Below, in pieces: positions 1 through 7,600 of a stretch of 64,000 nt of DNA (its first letter is position 1; each line of letters begins with the position of its first letter). Source of the DNA: Achromobacter denitrificans NBRC 15125 (GTDB lineage: Bacteria > Pseudomonadota > Gammaproteobacteria > Burkholderiales > Burkholderiaceae_B); the NCBI RefSeq assembly GCF_001571365.1, contig NZ_BCTQ01000018.1:1-64000 (forward strand), written 5' to 3'. Below the pieces are notes generated by a model. That model saw only the letters and a program-made list of their open reading frames with translations. It searched no databases and was not told the origin of the DNA. A program made the translations under genes and the position numbers.

Positions 1-1193
1 GCCGGGTACCTTGCCGCGATTTCGGCGATCAGGCGGCGCGCCGCGTCCAGCTTGCCGGCGGCGGGCAGGGGATGCACGCCTTGCTCGTCGAACAGCACCA
101 GCTCGGTGGTGTCGGCGTCCATGACCTTGTGCGCCAGGTTGCCCACGAGCAGGGGGATGCCCTTGCGCGCGCGCTTGGCCTCGGCGTGTTCGGCCAGCTT
201 TTCGGTTTCGGCGGCGAAGCCCACGCACCAGGGGCCGTTGGCCAGCTTGGCGACTTCGGCCAGAATGTCGGGATTGGGTTCGAATTCCATGACGGGGGCG
301 CCGCCGCCCTCGCTGGTTTTCTTCAGCTTTTGCGTGCTGACGTTTTTCACGCGCCAGTCCGCCACGGCGGCCACGGCGATGAAGATGTCCGCGTCGGCCG
401 CGCTGGCCATGACGGCGTCGTGCATCTGGCGCGCGGTCGTGACGGACAGCGCGGTGACGCCGCGCGGCACCGGCAGGAAGGTGGCGCCGGAAATCAGCGT
501 GACGCGGGCGCCGGCCTCGCGCGCGGCGCGCGCCAGGGCATAGCCCGTCTTGCCCGACGAGCGGTTGCTCAGCACGCGCACCGGGTCCACGGGCTCGGAG
601 GTGGGGCCGGCGGTGAGCAGCACGTGGCGGCCGGCCAGCAGCTTGGGCTGGAAGAAGGCGATCAGGTCGGTCAGCAGTTCGTGCGCTTCCAGCATCCGGC
701 CGTCGCCGGTTTCGCCGCAAGCCTGTTCGCCGGCCGAGGGGCCCAGCACGCTGATGCCGTCGGCGCGCAGTTGCTCGACGTTGCGCTGCGTGGCTGGGTT
801 GGCCCACATCTCGCGGTTCATGGCGGGCGCCACCAGCAGCGGACAGGCGCGGGCCAGGCACAGCGTGGAGAGCAGGTCGTCGGCCATGCCGTGCGCCAGC
901 TTGGCCATGAAGTCGGCGCTGGCGGGGGCGATCAGCACGGCGTCCGCGCCCCGGGTCAGGTCGATGTGCGCCATGTTGTTGGGCACGCGGGCATCCCAGG
1001 CGTCCACGAATACCGGCCGGCCCGACAGGGCCTGCATGGTGACGGGGGTGATGAAGTGCGTGGCCGCCTCGGTCATCACCACGTCGACCGTGGCGCCTTG
1101 TTCGGTCATGCGCCGCACCAGCTCGGCGATTTTGTAGCAGGCGATGCCCCCGGTCAGGCCGAGGACGATGCGTTTGCGGGCGAGATCGAGCAT
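1..1193 (-). CDS. coaBC: CoaBC: phosphopantothenoylcysteine decarboxylase / phosphopantothenate-cysteine ligase (3' end cut by window)
   Basis: Bifunctional coenzyme A enzyme: the C-terminal CoaB half joins cysteine to 4'-phosphopantothenate using CTP, and the N-terminal CoaC half decarboxylates the product with FMN. The reading frame runs from an ATG at 1193 off the left edge without a stop, so about 397 residues are visible. The CoaC half starts RIVLGLTGGIACYK and carries the PAMNREMW motif near residue 120. The CoaB half carries LLTAGPTSEPVDPVR followed by NRSSGKTGYALA near residues 190-220. It lies downstream of ileS-lspA on the same strand, a common betaproteobacterial order, but a clear terminator follows lspA, so it probably has its own promoter in the 160-bp gap. 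Only the extreme C-terminus is missing. Confidence 0.95.
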   Translation of the reverse strand, partial: MLDLARKRIVLGLTGGIACYKIAELVRRMTEQGATVDVVMTEAATHFITPVTMQALSGRPVFVDAWDARVPNNMAHIDLTRGADAVLIAPASADFMAKLAHGMADDLLSTLCLARACPLLVAPAMNREMWANPATQRNVEQLRADGISVLGPSAGEQACGETGDGRMLEAHELLTDLIAFFQPKLLAGRHVLLTAGPTSEPVDPVRVLSNRSSGKTGYALARAAREAGARVTLISGATFLPVPRGVTALSVTTARQMHDAVMASAADADIFIAVAAVADWRVKNVSTQKLKKTSEGGGAPVMEFEPNPDILAEVAKLANGPWCVGFAAETEKLAEHAEAKRARKGIPLLVGNLAHKVMDADTTELVLFDEQGVHPLPAAGKLDAARRLIAEIAARYP

Positions 1194-1309
1194 GAGGGAG
1201 GCGGCGGGTTCAGCGCCGTGAAAACGTGGAATGGACAGTGATTTTATTCTGCATTGCGGCATCGCGCCGTTCGCCATGCATTCAGGGGGCATCAAGCAGC
1301 ACAAAACAC

Positions 1310-1347
1310 GGGGAAAAAAGGAAAAAACCGGGGCATTGCGCCCCGGT
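1310..1347 (-). terminator. Rho-independent terminator after lspA
   Basis: An 8-bp GC-rich stem (arms 1327-1334 and 1340-1347, 5-nt loop) is followed on the minus strand by a run of six T and a second T-rich block. It starts 10 bp after the lspA stop, so it should end the ribF/ileS/lspA transcript before coaBC. Confidence 0.85.
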
Positions 1348-1356
1348 CGGTCATTT

Positions 1357-1878
1357 TCAGGCCTTGGCCTTGCGGCTGCGCAGGAGCTCGTCCAGCACCA
1401 GCAGCACGGCGCCGCAGGTGATGCCCACGTCCGCCAGGTTGAAGGCGGGAAAGTAGGAGTCGTTCCAGTAGAACAGCAGGAAGTCCACCACGTGGCCATA
1501 GACCACGCGGTCGATCACGTTGCCGACGGCGCCGCCCAGGATCAGGGTCAGCGCCAGGCTGAAGCGCGGCTGCCCATGGGTACGGCGCAGGATGAGGGTG
1601 ATGACCACCGCCGCCACGCAGCCCAGGCCCGTGAACAGCCAGCGCTGCCAGCCTTCCTCGGATGCCAGGAAGCTGAACGCGGCGCCCCGGTTGTACATCA
1701 GCGTGAAGTCGAAGACCGGCAGCACGTTGACGCGCTCGCCGTACTGGAACGAGGTGTTGAAGTAGATCTTGGTCAGCTGGTCCAGCGCGATGATGGCGAG
1801 CGCCAGCGCCAGCCAGCCCCCCACGCGCGCCGGCGCGGCGCGGGCGGGGGCCGCTCCCCGTTCGGAGGCGCGAGCCAT
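1357..1878 (-). CDS. lspA: Lipoprotein signal peptidase (signal peptidase II)
   Basis: Inner-membrane aspartic protease that cleaves the signal peptide from diacylglyceryl-prolipoproteins. The 173-residue product has the usual length and four hydrophobic segments. The conserved NRGAAFSF motif follows the first periplasmic loop, and the two catalytic aspartates lie in GNVIDRV and in FNLADVGI near the C-terminus. The ATG at 1878 is chosen because it follows the ileS stop by 2 bp, which suggests translational coupling, and because it gives the family length; the open frame upstream only overlaps ileS. A terminator follows directly. Confidence 0.95.
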   Translation of the reverse strand: MARASERGAAPARAAPARVGGWLALALAIIALDQLTKIYFNTSFQYGERVNVLPVFDFTLMYNRGAAFSFLASEEGWQRWLFTGLGCVAAVVITLILRRTHGQPRFSLALTLILGGAVGNVIDRVVYGHVVDFLLFYWNDSYFPAFNLADVGITCGAVLLVLDELLRSRKAKA

Positions 1879-1880
1879 GC

Positions 1881-4742
1881 TCAAGCCTTGTCTCGGGCTT
1901 CGCCCGAGCCGAACAGGTTGGACACGCAGCGGCCGCAGATCTCGGGGTGGTCCGCGTCCTGGCCCACGTCCAGGCGCCAGTGCCAGCAGCGCTCGCACTT
2001 CTTGTGCGCGGACGGCGTGACCTCGATGCGGGTTTCGCCTTCGCCCGCGTGCACGGCGGCGCGCGAGACGATCAGCACGAAGCGCAGGTCGTCGCCCAGG
2101 CTGGCCAGCAGTTCGCGGTCGGCGCCGTTGGCGTAGAGATCCACCTCGGCCTGCAGCGACGAACCGATGTCGCCGGCCGTGCGGACTTCCTCCAGCTTGC
2201 GCTGGACTTCGGCGCGGATGGCGCGCAGGCGCGTCCACTTGGCCGACAAGGCGTCCGCGTCCGCGAACGGCGGCAGCGCGTGGTAGACCTCGGTGAAGAT
2301 GGTGACGCGGGCGGCGTCGGCCTGGTTCTTCAGCGCGGAGCCGACCAGTTCCTTCCAGGCCTCTTCGGCCGTGAACGACAGGATCGGGGCCATCAGCTTG
2401 AGCAGCGTCTGCGTGATGTCGAGCAGGGCGGTCTGGGCCGAGCGGCGGGCGCGGCTGTCCACGGCGGACGTGTACAGGCGGTCTTTCAGGATGTCCAGGT
2501 AGAACGCGCCCAGGTCTTCCGAGCAGAAGGTCTGCAGGCGGGAGACGGCCGGGTGGAAATCGTAGCGTTCGTAGTTGGCCTGGACTTCAGCCTGCATCTG
2601 GGCCGTCATGGCCAGCGCGTAGCGGTCGATTTCGAACAGCTCGCCGTAGGGCACGGCCTGCGAGACGGCGTCGAAGTCGGCCAGGTTGGCCAGCAGGAAG
2701 CGCAGCGTGTTGCGGATGCGGCGGTAGCCTTCGACCACGCGCTTGAGGATCTCGTCCGAGATGGACAGCTCGCCCGAGTAATCGGTGGAGGCGACCCACA
2801 GGCGCAGGATTTCCGCGCCCAGCGAGTCCGACACCTTTTGCGGGGCGATCACGTTGCCCACCGACTTGCTCATCTTGCGGCCCTGGCCGTCCACCACGAA
2901 GCCGTGCGTCAGCAGGGCCTTGTAGGGCGGCTGGCCGTAGAGCATGCAGCCGGTCAGCAGCGAGGAATGGAACCAGCCGCGGTGCTGGTCGGAACCTTCC
3001 AGGTACAGGTCGGCCGGCCAGGCCAGTTCGGCGCCGTGCGAGCCGGCGAACGCGCCGTCCTTGCCGCCCAGCACGGTGGCGTGGGTGCAGCCGGAGTCGA
3101 ACCACACGTCCAGCGTGTCGCGGTTCTTTTCGTATTGGTCGGCTTCGTCGCCCAGCAGTTCGCGCGGATCCAGCGTCTGCCAGGCTTCGATGCCGCCTTT
3201 CTCGACGCGCTGCGCCACCTGCTCCAGCAATTCGCCGGTGCGCGGATGCAACTCGCCGGTTTCCTTGTGCACGAAGAAGGCCATCGGCGTGCCCCACTGG
3301 CGCTGGCGCGACAGGGTCCAATCCGGACGGTTGGCGATCATGGCGTGCAGGCGGGCGCGGCCCCAGGCCGGATAGAAGGCCGTGGCGTCGATGCCGGCCA
3401 GCGCCGATTCGCGCAGGGTCGGGCCGCCGTCGTTCGGGGCCACGTCCATGCCGGCGAACCACTGGCTGGTGGCGCGGTAGATGATCGGCGTCTTGTGGCG
3501 CCAGCAGTGCATGTAGCTGTGCTTGTGCTTCTCGACGTGCATCAGCGCGCCGGCTTCCTTCAGCGCCTCGACGATCTTGGGATTGGCATCCCAGATGGAC
3601 AGGCCGCCGAACAGCGCCAGGCTGTCGGCGTACTTGCCGTCGCCCATCACGGGGCTGATGAAGTCGGTGTCTTTCATGCCGTGCTCCTTGCACGACATGA
3701 AGTCTTCGATACCGTAGGCGGGCGCCGAGTGCACCACGCCCGTGCCGGAGTCGGCCGTCACGTAGTCGCCCAGGTAGATGGGCGCCTTGCGGTCGTAGGC
3801 GGCGTTGAACTGCGCCAGCGGGTGGCGGAATTCGATGCCGGAGAGCGCGGCGCCCGGCGCGGTGGCGATGACCTCGCCTTCCAGGCCCCAGGCCTTCAGG
3901 CAGTCTTCGACGCGTTCCTTGGCGATCAGCAGCAGCGGGCCGAACTTGGGCGCCGGCGACACGCGCACCAGCGCGTATTCGATTTCGGGGTGCAGGTTCA
4001 GCGCCTGGTTGGACGGGATGGTCCAGGGCGTGGTGGTCCAGATGACGATGGCGCCGTCGTCCACCGATTCCAGGCCGAAGGCGGCGGCCAGCCTGGCGTG
4101 CTCGGCGAACGGGAAGGCCACGTCCACCGCCGGGTCCACGCGGTCGGCGTATTCCACTTCGGCTTCGGCCAGCGCCGAGCCGCAGTCGAAACACCAGTTC
4201 ACGGGCTTCAGGCCGCGGAACACGTAGCCCTTGTCCAGGATGCGGCCCAGCGCGCGGATCTCGTCGGCTTCATTGCTGAAGTTCATCGTCATGTAGGGAC
4301 GATCCCACTCGCCCAGCACGCCCAGGCGCTTGAAGTCCTTGCGCTGGCGGTCGATCTGTTCGAGCGCGTAGGCGCGCGCCTTGGACTGCACTTCGGCCAC
4401 GGGCAGGTGCTTGCCGTACTTCTTTTCGATCTGGATCTCGATCGGCATGCCGTGGCAATCCCAGCCCGGCACGTAGTGCGCGTCGTAGCCGGCCATGTTG
4501 CGGCTCTTGACGATGATGTCCTTCAGGATCTTGTTGACCGCATGCCCGATGTGGATGTCGCCGTTGGCGTAGGGCGGGCCGTCGTGCAGCACGAAGCGCG
4601 GACGGCCGCGGCTGGCGGCGCGGATCGCCTGGTAGACGTGGTTCTCCTCCCACTGCGAAATCCAGGCGGGCTCGCGGCGGGCGAGGTCGCCCCGCATGGG
4701 GAAGGGGGTATCGGGCAGGTTGAGGGTCTTTTTATAGTCCAT
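1881..4742 (-). CDS. ileS: Isoleucyl-tRNA synthetase
   Basis: Class I aminoacyl-tRNA synthetase charging tRNA-Ile, 953 residues, close to the bacterial norm. The HIGH signature is in [12 protein letters not shown] near residue 65 and the KMSKS loop in [10 protein letters not shown] near residue 610; the editing (CP1) domain lies between them. The C-terminal zinc cluster CERCWHW ... CGRC is present, typical of the E. coli-type enzyme. The ATG at 4742 ([18 protein letters not shown]) is the family start; an in-frame ATG 13 codons upstream adds nothing conserved. lspA follows 2 bp downstream. The toxin-antitoxin pair separates it from ribF, so it probably depends on a promoter in the 260-bp gap upstream (4743-5004), in which I see no clear terminator or leader element. 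Confidence 0.97.
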   Translation of the reverse strand: MDYKKTLNLPDTPFPMRGDLARREPAWISQWEENHVYQAIRAASRGRPRFVLHDGPPYANGDIHIGHAVNKILKDIIVKSRNMAGYDAHYVPGWDCHGMPIEIQIEKKYGKHLPVAEVQSKARAYALEQIDRQRKDFKRLGVLGEWDRPYMTMNFSNEADEIRALGRILDKGYVFRGLKPVNWCFDCGSALAEAEVEYADRVDPAVDVAFPFAEHARLAAAFGLESVDDGAIVIWTTTPWTIPSNQALNLHPEIEYALVRVSPAPKFGPLLLIAKERVEDCLKAWGLEGEVIATAPGAALSGIEFRHPLAQFNAAYDRKAPIYLGDYVTADSGTGVVHSAPAYGIEDFMSCKEHGMKDTDFISPVMGDGKYADSLALFGGLSIWDANPKIVEALKEAGALMHVEKHKHSYMHCWRHKTPIIYRATSQWFAGMDVAPNDGGPTLRESALAGIDATAFYPAWGRARLHAMIANRPDWTLSRQRQWGTPMAFFVHKETGELHPRTGELLEQVAQRVEKGGIEAWQTLDPRELLGDEADQYEKNRDTLDVWFDSGCTHATVLGGKDGAFAGSHGAELAWPADLYLEGSDQHRGWFHSSLLTGCMLYGQPPYKALLTHGFVVDGQGRKMSKSVGNVIAPQKVSDSLGAEILRLWVASTDYSGELSISDEILKRVVEGYRRIRNTLRFLLANLADFDAVSQAVPYGELFEIDRYALAMTAQMQAEVQANYERYDFHPAVSRLQTFCSEDLGAFYLDILKDRLYTSAVDSRARRSAQTALLDITQTLLKLMAPILSFTAEEAWKELVGSALKNQADAARVTIFTEVYHALPPFADADALSAKWTRLRAIRAEVQRKLEEVRTAGDIGSSLQAEVDLYANGADRELLASLGDDLRFVLIVSRAAVHAGEGETRIEVTPSAHKKCERCWHWRLDVGQDADHPEICGRCVSNLFGSGEARDKA

Positions 4743-5004
4743 GAGAACAGAGTGAATCCGGGTGAGTCTGGGGCGGTTCAACCGGGTTCTGAAGTTTTTG
4801 CTTGTTAATCAATGATGGGGGGCGGAAGCGCCCAGGCGGGGCCGCCCAGGCGGGGCGTCGTCGGGTTGAGCGACAGAGACGTCAAAAGCCTGCGTCCGGC
4901 TGAGAAACGCTATAGATTAGCAGACCGGAACAGCCTGTACCTCAAGGCCTGGGCATCCGGAGCCAAAGCCAGGCGCGGCGGGCTTTGATACAGGTGGCCG
5001 ATGC

Positions 5005-5433
5005 TTATCCCATGGGCGTCCAGGGGTTGAGGACAGTCGCTCCCGTGGGCTGGAAATCGGCCACGTTGCGCGTCGCCACCGTCATGCCGTGTACCAGCGC
5101 GGTTGCCGCGATGAGCGCATCGCGTTCGCCGCGTTTGTCGGGCGCATGCAACCGGGCGCAGCGCTGCGCCACGGCGGTATCGATCGGCAGCGTGCGTCCG
5201 GAAAACTCCGGCAGAACATGCCGTTCCAGCCACGCGCGCAGCAGGGCCCCCTGGGCGGCGTCCCTGCGTTCAACCGAAAAAACGCCAAGTTCCAGCTCCA
5301 TGATGGTGATCACGGACACAAAAAGGTCGGCGGCATCGACGCTATCGGCCCAGGCCGCTACGTTGGGATCGGCCTTGCCGAGGCGGACTTTGCGCAATTC
5401 CGATACGACGTTGGTATCGAGCACGTACATCAT
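5005..5433 (-). CDS. PIN-domain toxin (FitB/VapC family)
   Basis: Predicted Mg-dependent ribonuclease toxin of 142 residues. The N-terminus MMYVLDTNVVSELRK holds the first acidic residue (D6) and the Glu of the SELRK motif typical of FitB-type PIN proteins. Further acidic positions are in ITIMELELG (near residue 47) and in GERDALIAATA (near 104), and the C-terminus ends in the FxxTGxxVLNPW pattern usual for this subfamily. All four expected acidic positions seem intact, so the enzyme is probably active. It overlaps the antitoxin gene by 4 bp (ATGA), as in most such pairs. The natural target cannot be told from sequence. Confidence 0.88.
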   Translation of the reverse strand: MMYVLDTNVVSELRKVRLGKADPNVAAWADSVDAADLFVSVITIMELELGVFSVERRDAAQGALLRAWLERHVLPEFSGRTLPIDTAVAQRCARLHAPDKRGERDALIAATALVHGMTVATRNVADFQPTGATVLNPWTPMG

Positions 5434-5684
5434 GAGAAATCAGCGGACCGAATGCCGATGGTCATGGGCTGCGCTTCGAACTCGATGTCCCCGGCGCTCG
5501 GCATTGCCAGCGAATCGGCAATATTGCGGCGTTGCTTGGTAAGCCGCTGGTAGTCCTCGATGCTCAAGAGCACATGGGCGGGCCTGCCGCGGTCGGTGAT
5601 GAATACCGGACCGTTCTTGGCGGCTTTCTTCGCGCGGGTGACATCCTGGTTCAGCTCTCGGCTGGATAGGGTCGTGATGACCAT
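5430..5684 (-). CDS. Antitoxin, Phd/YefM family
   Basis: An 84-residue antitoxin. The N-terminal part (TTLSSRELNQDVTRAKKAA, then GPVFITDRGRPAHVLLS) is the Phd/YefM DNA-binding fold; the C-terminal 30 residues should wrap the toxin. Pairing of a Phd-type antitoxin with a PIN toxin is common. The start at 5684 has a strong GGAGGT ribosome site 6 nt upstream on the minus strand. The gene pair sits between ribF and ileS, which are normally neighbours in this family, so it looks like an insertion. Confidence 0.85.
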   Translation of the reverse strand: MVITTLSSRELNQDVTRAKKAAKNGPVFITDRGRPAHVLLSIEDYQRLTKQRRNIADSLAMPSAGDIEFEAQPMTIGIRSADFS

Positions 5685-5691
5685 AGCGGCA

Positions 5692-5737
5692 CCTCCGCTT
5701 GAATTGATTGTAGGTACGTTACTACATTAAGCGGAGG
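5692..5737. promoter_or_regulatory. Nested inverted repeat at the toxin-antitoxin promoter (candidate operator)
   Basis: Outer perfect 9-bp arms (5692-5700 and 5729-5737) enclose a smaller pair, TGTAG (5709-5713) and CTACA (5722-5726). The downstream outer arm contains the GGAGG ribosome site of the antitoxin gene. Phd-family antitoxins repress their own promoters by binding palindromes just upstream of the gene, so an operator is the likely reading; if the transcript begins upstream of 5737 it could also fold over the ribosome site. Confidence 0.55.
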
Positions 5738-5788
5738 GGCGCAAGCTCCATGCCGGCAATCGGGGCGCTTGCGTCTGCGGCCCCGTCT

Positions 5789-6754
5789 TCAAAGTCCATG
5801 AACGGCAAAATAGGCGCGCGCGTTTCGCGCGTCTTCGGCGATGGCGGCAGTCAGGGAAGGGAGGTCAGGAAATTTTTCTTCGTCCCGCAGTTTTTGCAGG
5901 AACTCGACGCGTACGAGCTTACCGTAAGCGTTGAGGGTCTCGTCGAGCAGGTGCGCTTCGAGCAGCACGCGACCGCGGTCCTCGACCGTGGGGCGCACGC
6001 CCAGGCTGGCGACGGCGGGCAGGGCGCGCTCGGCCAGGCCGTGGACCTGCACCACGTAGATGCCGGAGCGCGCGGCGCAGCGCTCCGCCACCCGCAGGTT
6101 CATGGTGGGAAAGCCCAGCGTGCGGCCCAGCTTCTGGCCGTGGATCACGTGGCCGCTGATGTGGAAGGGGTGGCCCAGCAGGTGCCGGGCGCGCTCCAGG
6201 TCGCCCACCGCCAGCGCGGTGCGGACTTCGGAGCTGGAAATCCGGTGGCCGTGCCGGTCGGTCACGTCCGCCAGCGTCTGCACTTCGAAACCATGGCGCA
6301 GGCCGGCTTCGCGCAGCAGGTCGATGTCTCCGCTGCGCTTGTGGCCGAAGCGGAAATCCTCGCCCACCAGCAGCCATTTCGCGTGCAGGCCCTGCACCAG
6401 CAGCTGCTCGATGAAGGCATTGGCCGACATCTCGGCCAGGCGGGCGTTGAAACGCTCCACCACGACCTGGGAGATGCCGTAGCGCGCCAGCGCGGCCAGT
6501 TTGTCGCGCAGCCCGGAAATGCGGGTGGGCGCCAGTTCGGGGCGCTGGTTCAGGGTGGCGAAATATTCCCGCGGATGCGGCTCGAAGGTCATGACGGCGG
6601 GCGCCAGGGCGCGTTCGCGCGCCACCTGGCAGACGCGCGCCAGCATGGCCTGGTGTCCGCGGTGGACGCCGTCGAAGTTGCCGATCGTCAGCGCGCACGG
6701 GGCGCGTTCGTCGGGCGGGGGCAGGGATCGGTAGATGCGCAGCGATGGTTTCAC
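5789..6754 (-). CDS. ribF: Bifunctional riboflavin kinase / FAD synthetase
   Basis: Makes FMN from riboflavin and then FAD, in the cytoplasm. 321 residues, usual length. The N-terminal nucleotidyltransferase half has CALTIGNFDGVHRGHQAML near residue 20 and TFEPHPREYF near 60. The C-terminal flavokinase half has GHVIHGQKLGRTLGFPTMNL near residue 200, with the PTMN motif that binds ATP-Mg. The ATG at 6754 gives the standard start. purN is divergent. Confidence 0.95.
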   Translation of the reverse strand: MKPSLRIYRSLPPPDERAPCALTIGNFDGVHRGHQAMLARVCQVARERALAPAVMTFEPHPREYFATLNQRPELAPTRISGLRDKLAALARYGISQVVVERFNARLAEMSANAFIEQLLVQGLHAKWLLVGEDFRFGHKRSGDIDLLREAGLRHGFEVQTLADVTDRHGHRISSSEVRTALAVGDLERARHLLGHPFHISGHVIHGQKLGRTLGFPTMNLRVAERCAARSGIYVVQVHGLAERALPAVASLGVRPTVEDRGRVLLEAHLLDETLNAYGKLVRVEFLQKLRDEEKFPDLPSLTAAIAEDARNARAYFAVHGL

Positions 6755-6879
6755 GAGCGAGAGTTTACAATTTTGGATTCCGGGTTTGTTCCCATTCCTT
6801 CATGTCGCGCGCCGGGGCCCGTTCGGGCGCGCGCGGCTGCAAGGGCGGACGGGCCCGATTTCCCTTGGAATTCCTCATC

Positions 6880-7545
6880 TTGCCGGAAACATCTACCACC
6901 AAGCGCCGCCTGGTCATCCTGATCTCGGGCCGGGGCAGCAACATGCGGGCCCTGGCCGAAGCCTGCCGCGACCAGTCCTGGCCGGCCGACGTCGCCGCCG
7001 TCATCGCCAGCCGGCCGGACGCCGGCGGCCTGGAGTGGGCCGCCCACCAGGGCATCCCGACCGCCGCCCTGTATCACAAGGACTACGCCAGCCGCGAAGC
7101 GTTCGACGCCGCGCTGGCCGCCGAAATCGACCGCTACGAGCCGGATTACGTCATTCTGGCGGGTTTCATGCGCGTCCTGACCCCGGGCTTCGTCAATCAC
7201 TATGCGGGCCGGCTGGTCAATATCCATCCGTCCCTGCTGCCGGCCTTCCCGGGCCTGCATACCCATGCCCAGGCGCTGGCCACCGGCGTGCGCGTGCACG
7301 GCTGCACGGTGCATTTCGTGACCCCCGTCCTGGATCACGGCCCCATCATTGCCCAGGGATGCGTCCCCGTCCTGGCGGGCGATACGCCCGAAGCCTTGGC
7401 CGAACGCGTGCTGGCGGTGGAGCACCGGGCCTTTCCGGCGGCGGTGCGGTGGCTGGCCGAAGGCCGGGTTACCCTGACGAGCGACCACCGGGTGAACGTC
7501 GAGGGCGATCCCTCGCGCCTGTTCACCTGGTCGCCGGCCGCCTGA
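6880..7545 (+). CDS. purN: Phosphoribosylglycinamide formyltransferase
   Basis: Transfers the formyl group of 10-formyl-THF to GAR in purine synthesis. KRRLVILISGRGSNMRAL opens the Rossmann fold; the catalytic set is seen as N and H in LVNIHPSLLPAFPG (near residue 115) and D in TPVLDHGPIIAQG (near 150). The family start lies just before KRRLVILISG, which points to a TTG codon at 6880 (221 residues). An ATG at 6802 would add 26 poorly conserved residues, so the start is uncertain. Divergent from ribF; rsmB follows 55 bp downstream. Confidence 0.92.
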   Translation: MPETSTTKRRLVILISGRGSNMRALAEACRDQSWPADVAAVIASRPDAGGLEWAAHQGIPTAALYHKDYASREAFDAALAAEIDRYEPDYVILAGFMRVLTPGFVNHYAGRLVNIHPSLLPAFPGLHTHAQALATGVRVHGCTVHFVTPVLDHGPIIAQGCVPVLAGDTPEALAERVLAVEHRAFPAAVRWLAEGRVTLTSDHRVNVEGDPSRLFTWSPAA

Positions 7546-7600
7546 GCGGCCCTGAACTGTTTATACCGGGCGGAATGCCTCCGCCCCACTGGAATACGCC

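Noticed and set aside
1947..4808. A very long open frame on the plus strand opposite ileS
   Set aside because: In GC-rich DNA the antisense of a real gene often stays open. The minus strand shows clear ileS motifs.
6745..6880. Upstream in-frame start for purN
   Set aside because: It would add a basic N-terminal stretch unlike the family and crosses the divergent ribF promoter region; the TTG at 6880 fits better.
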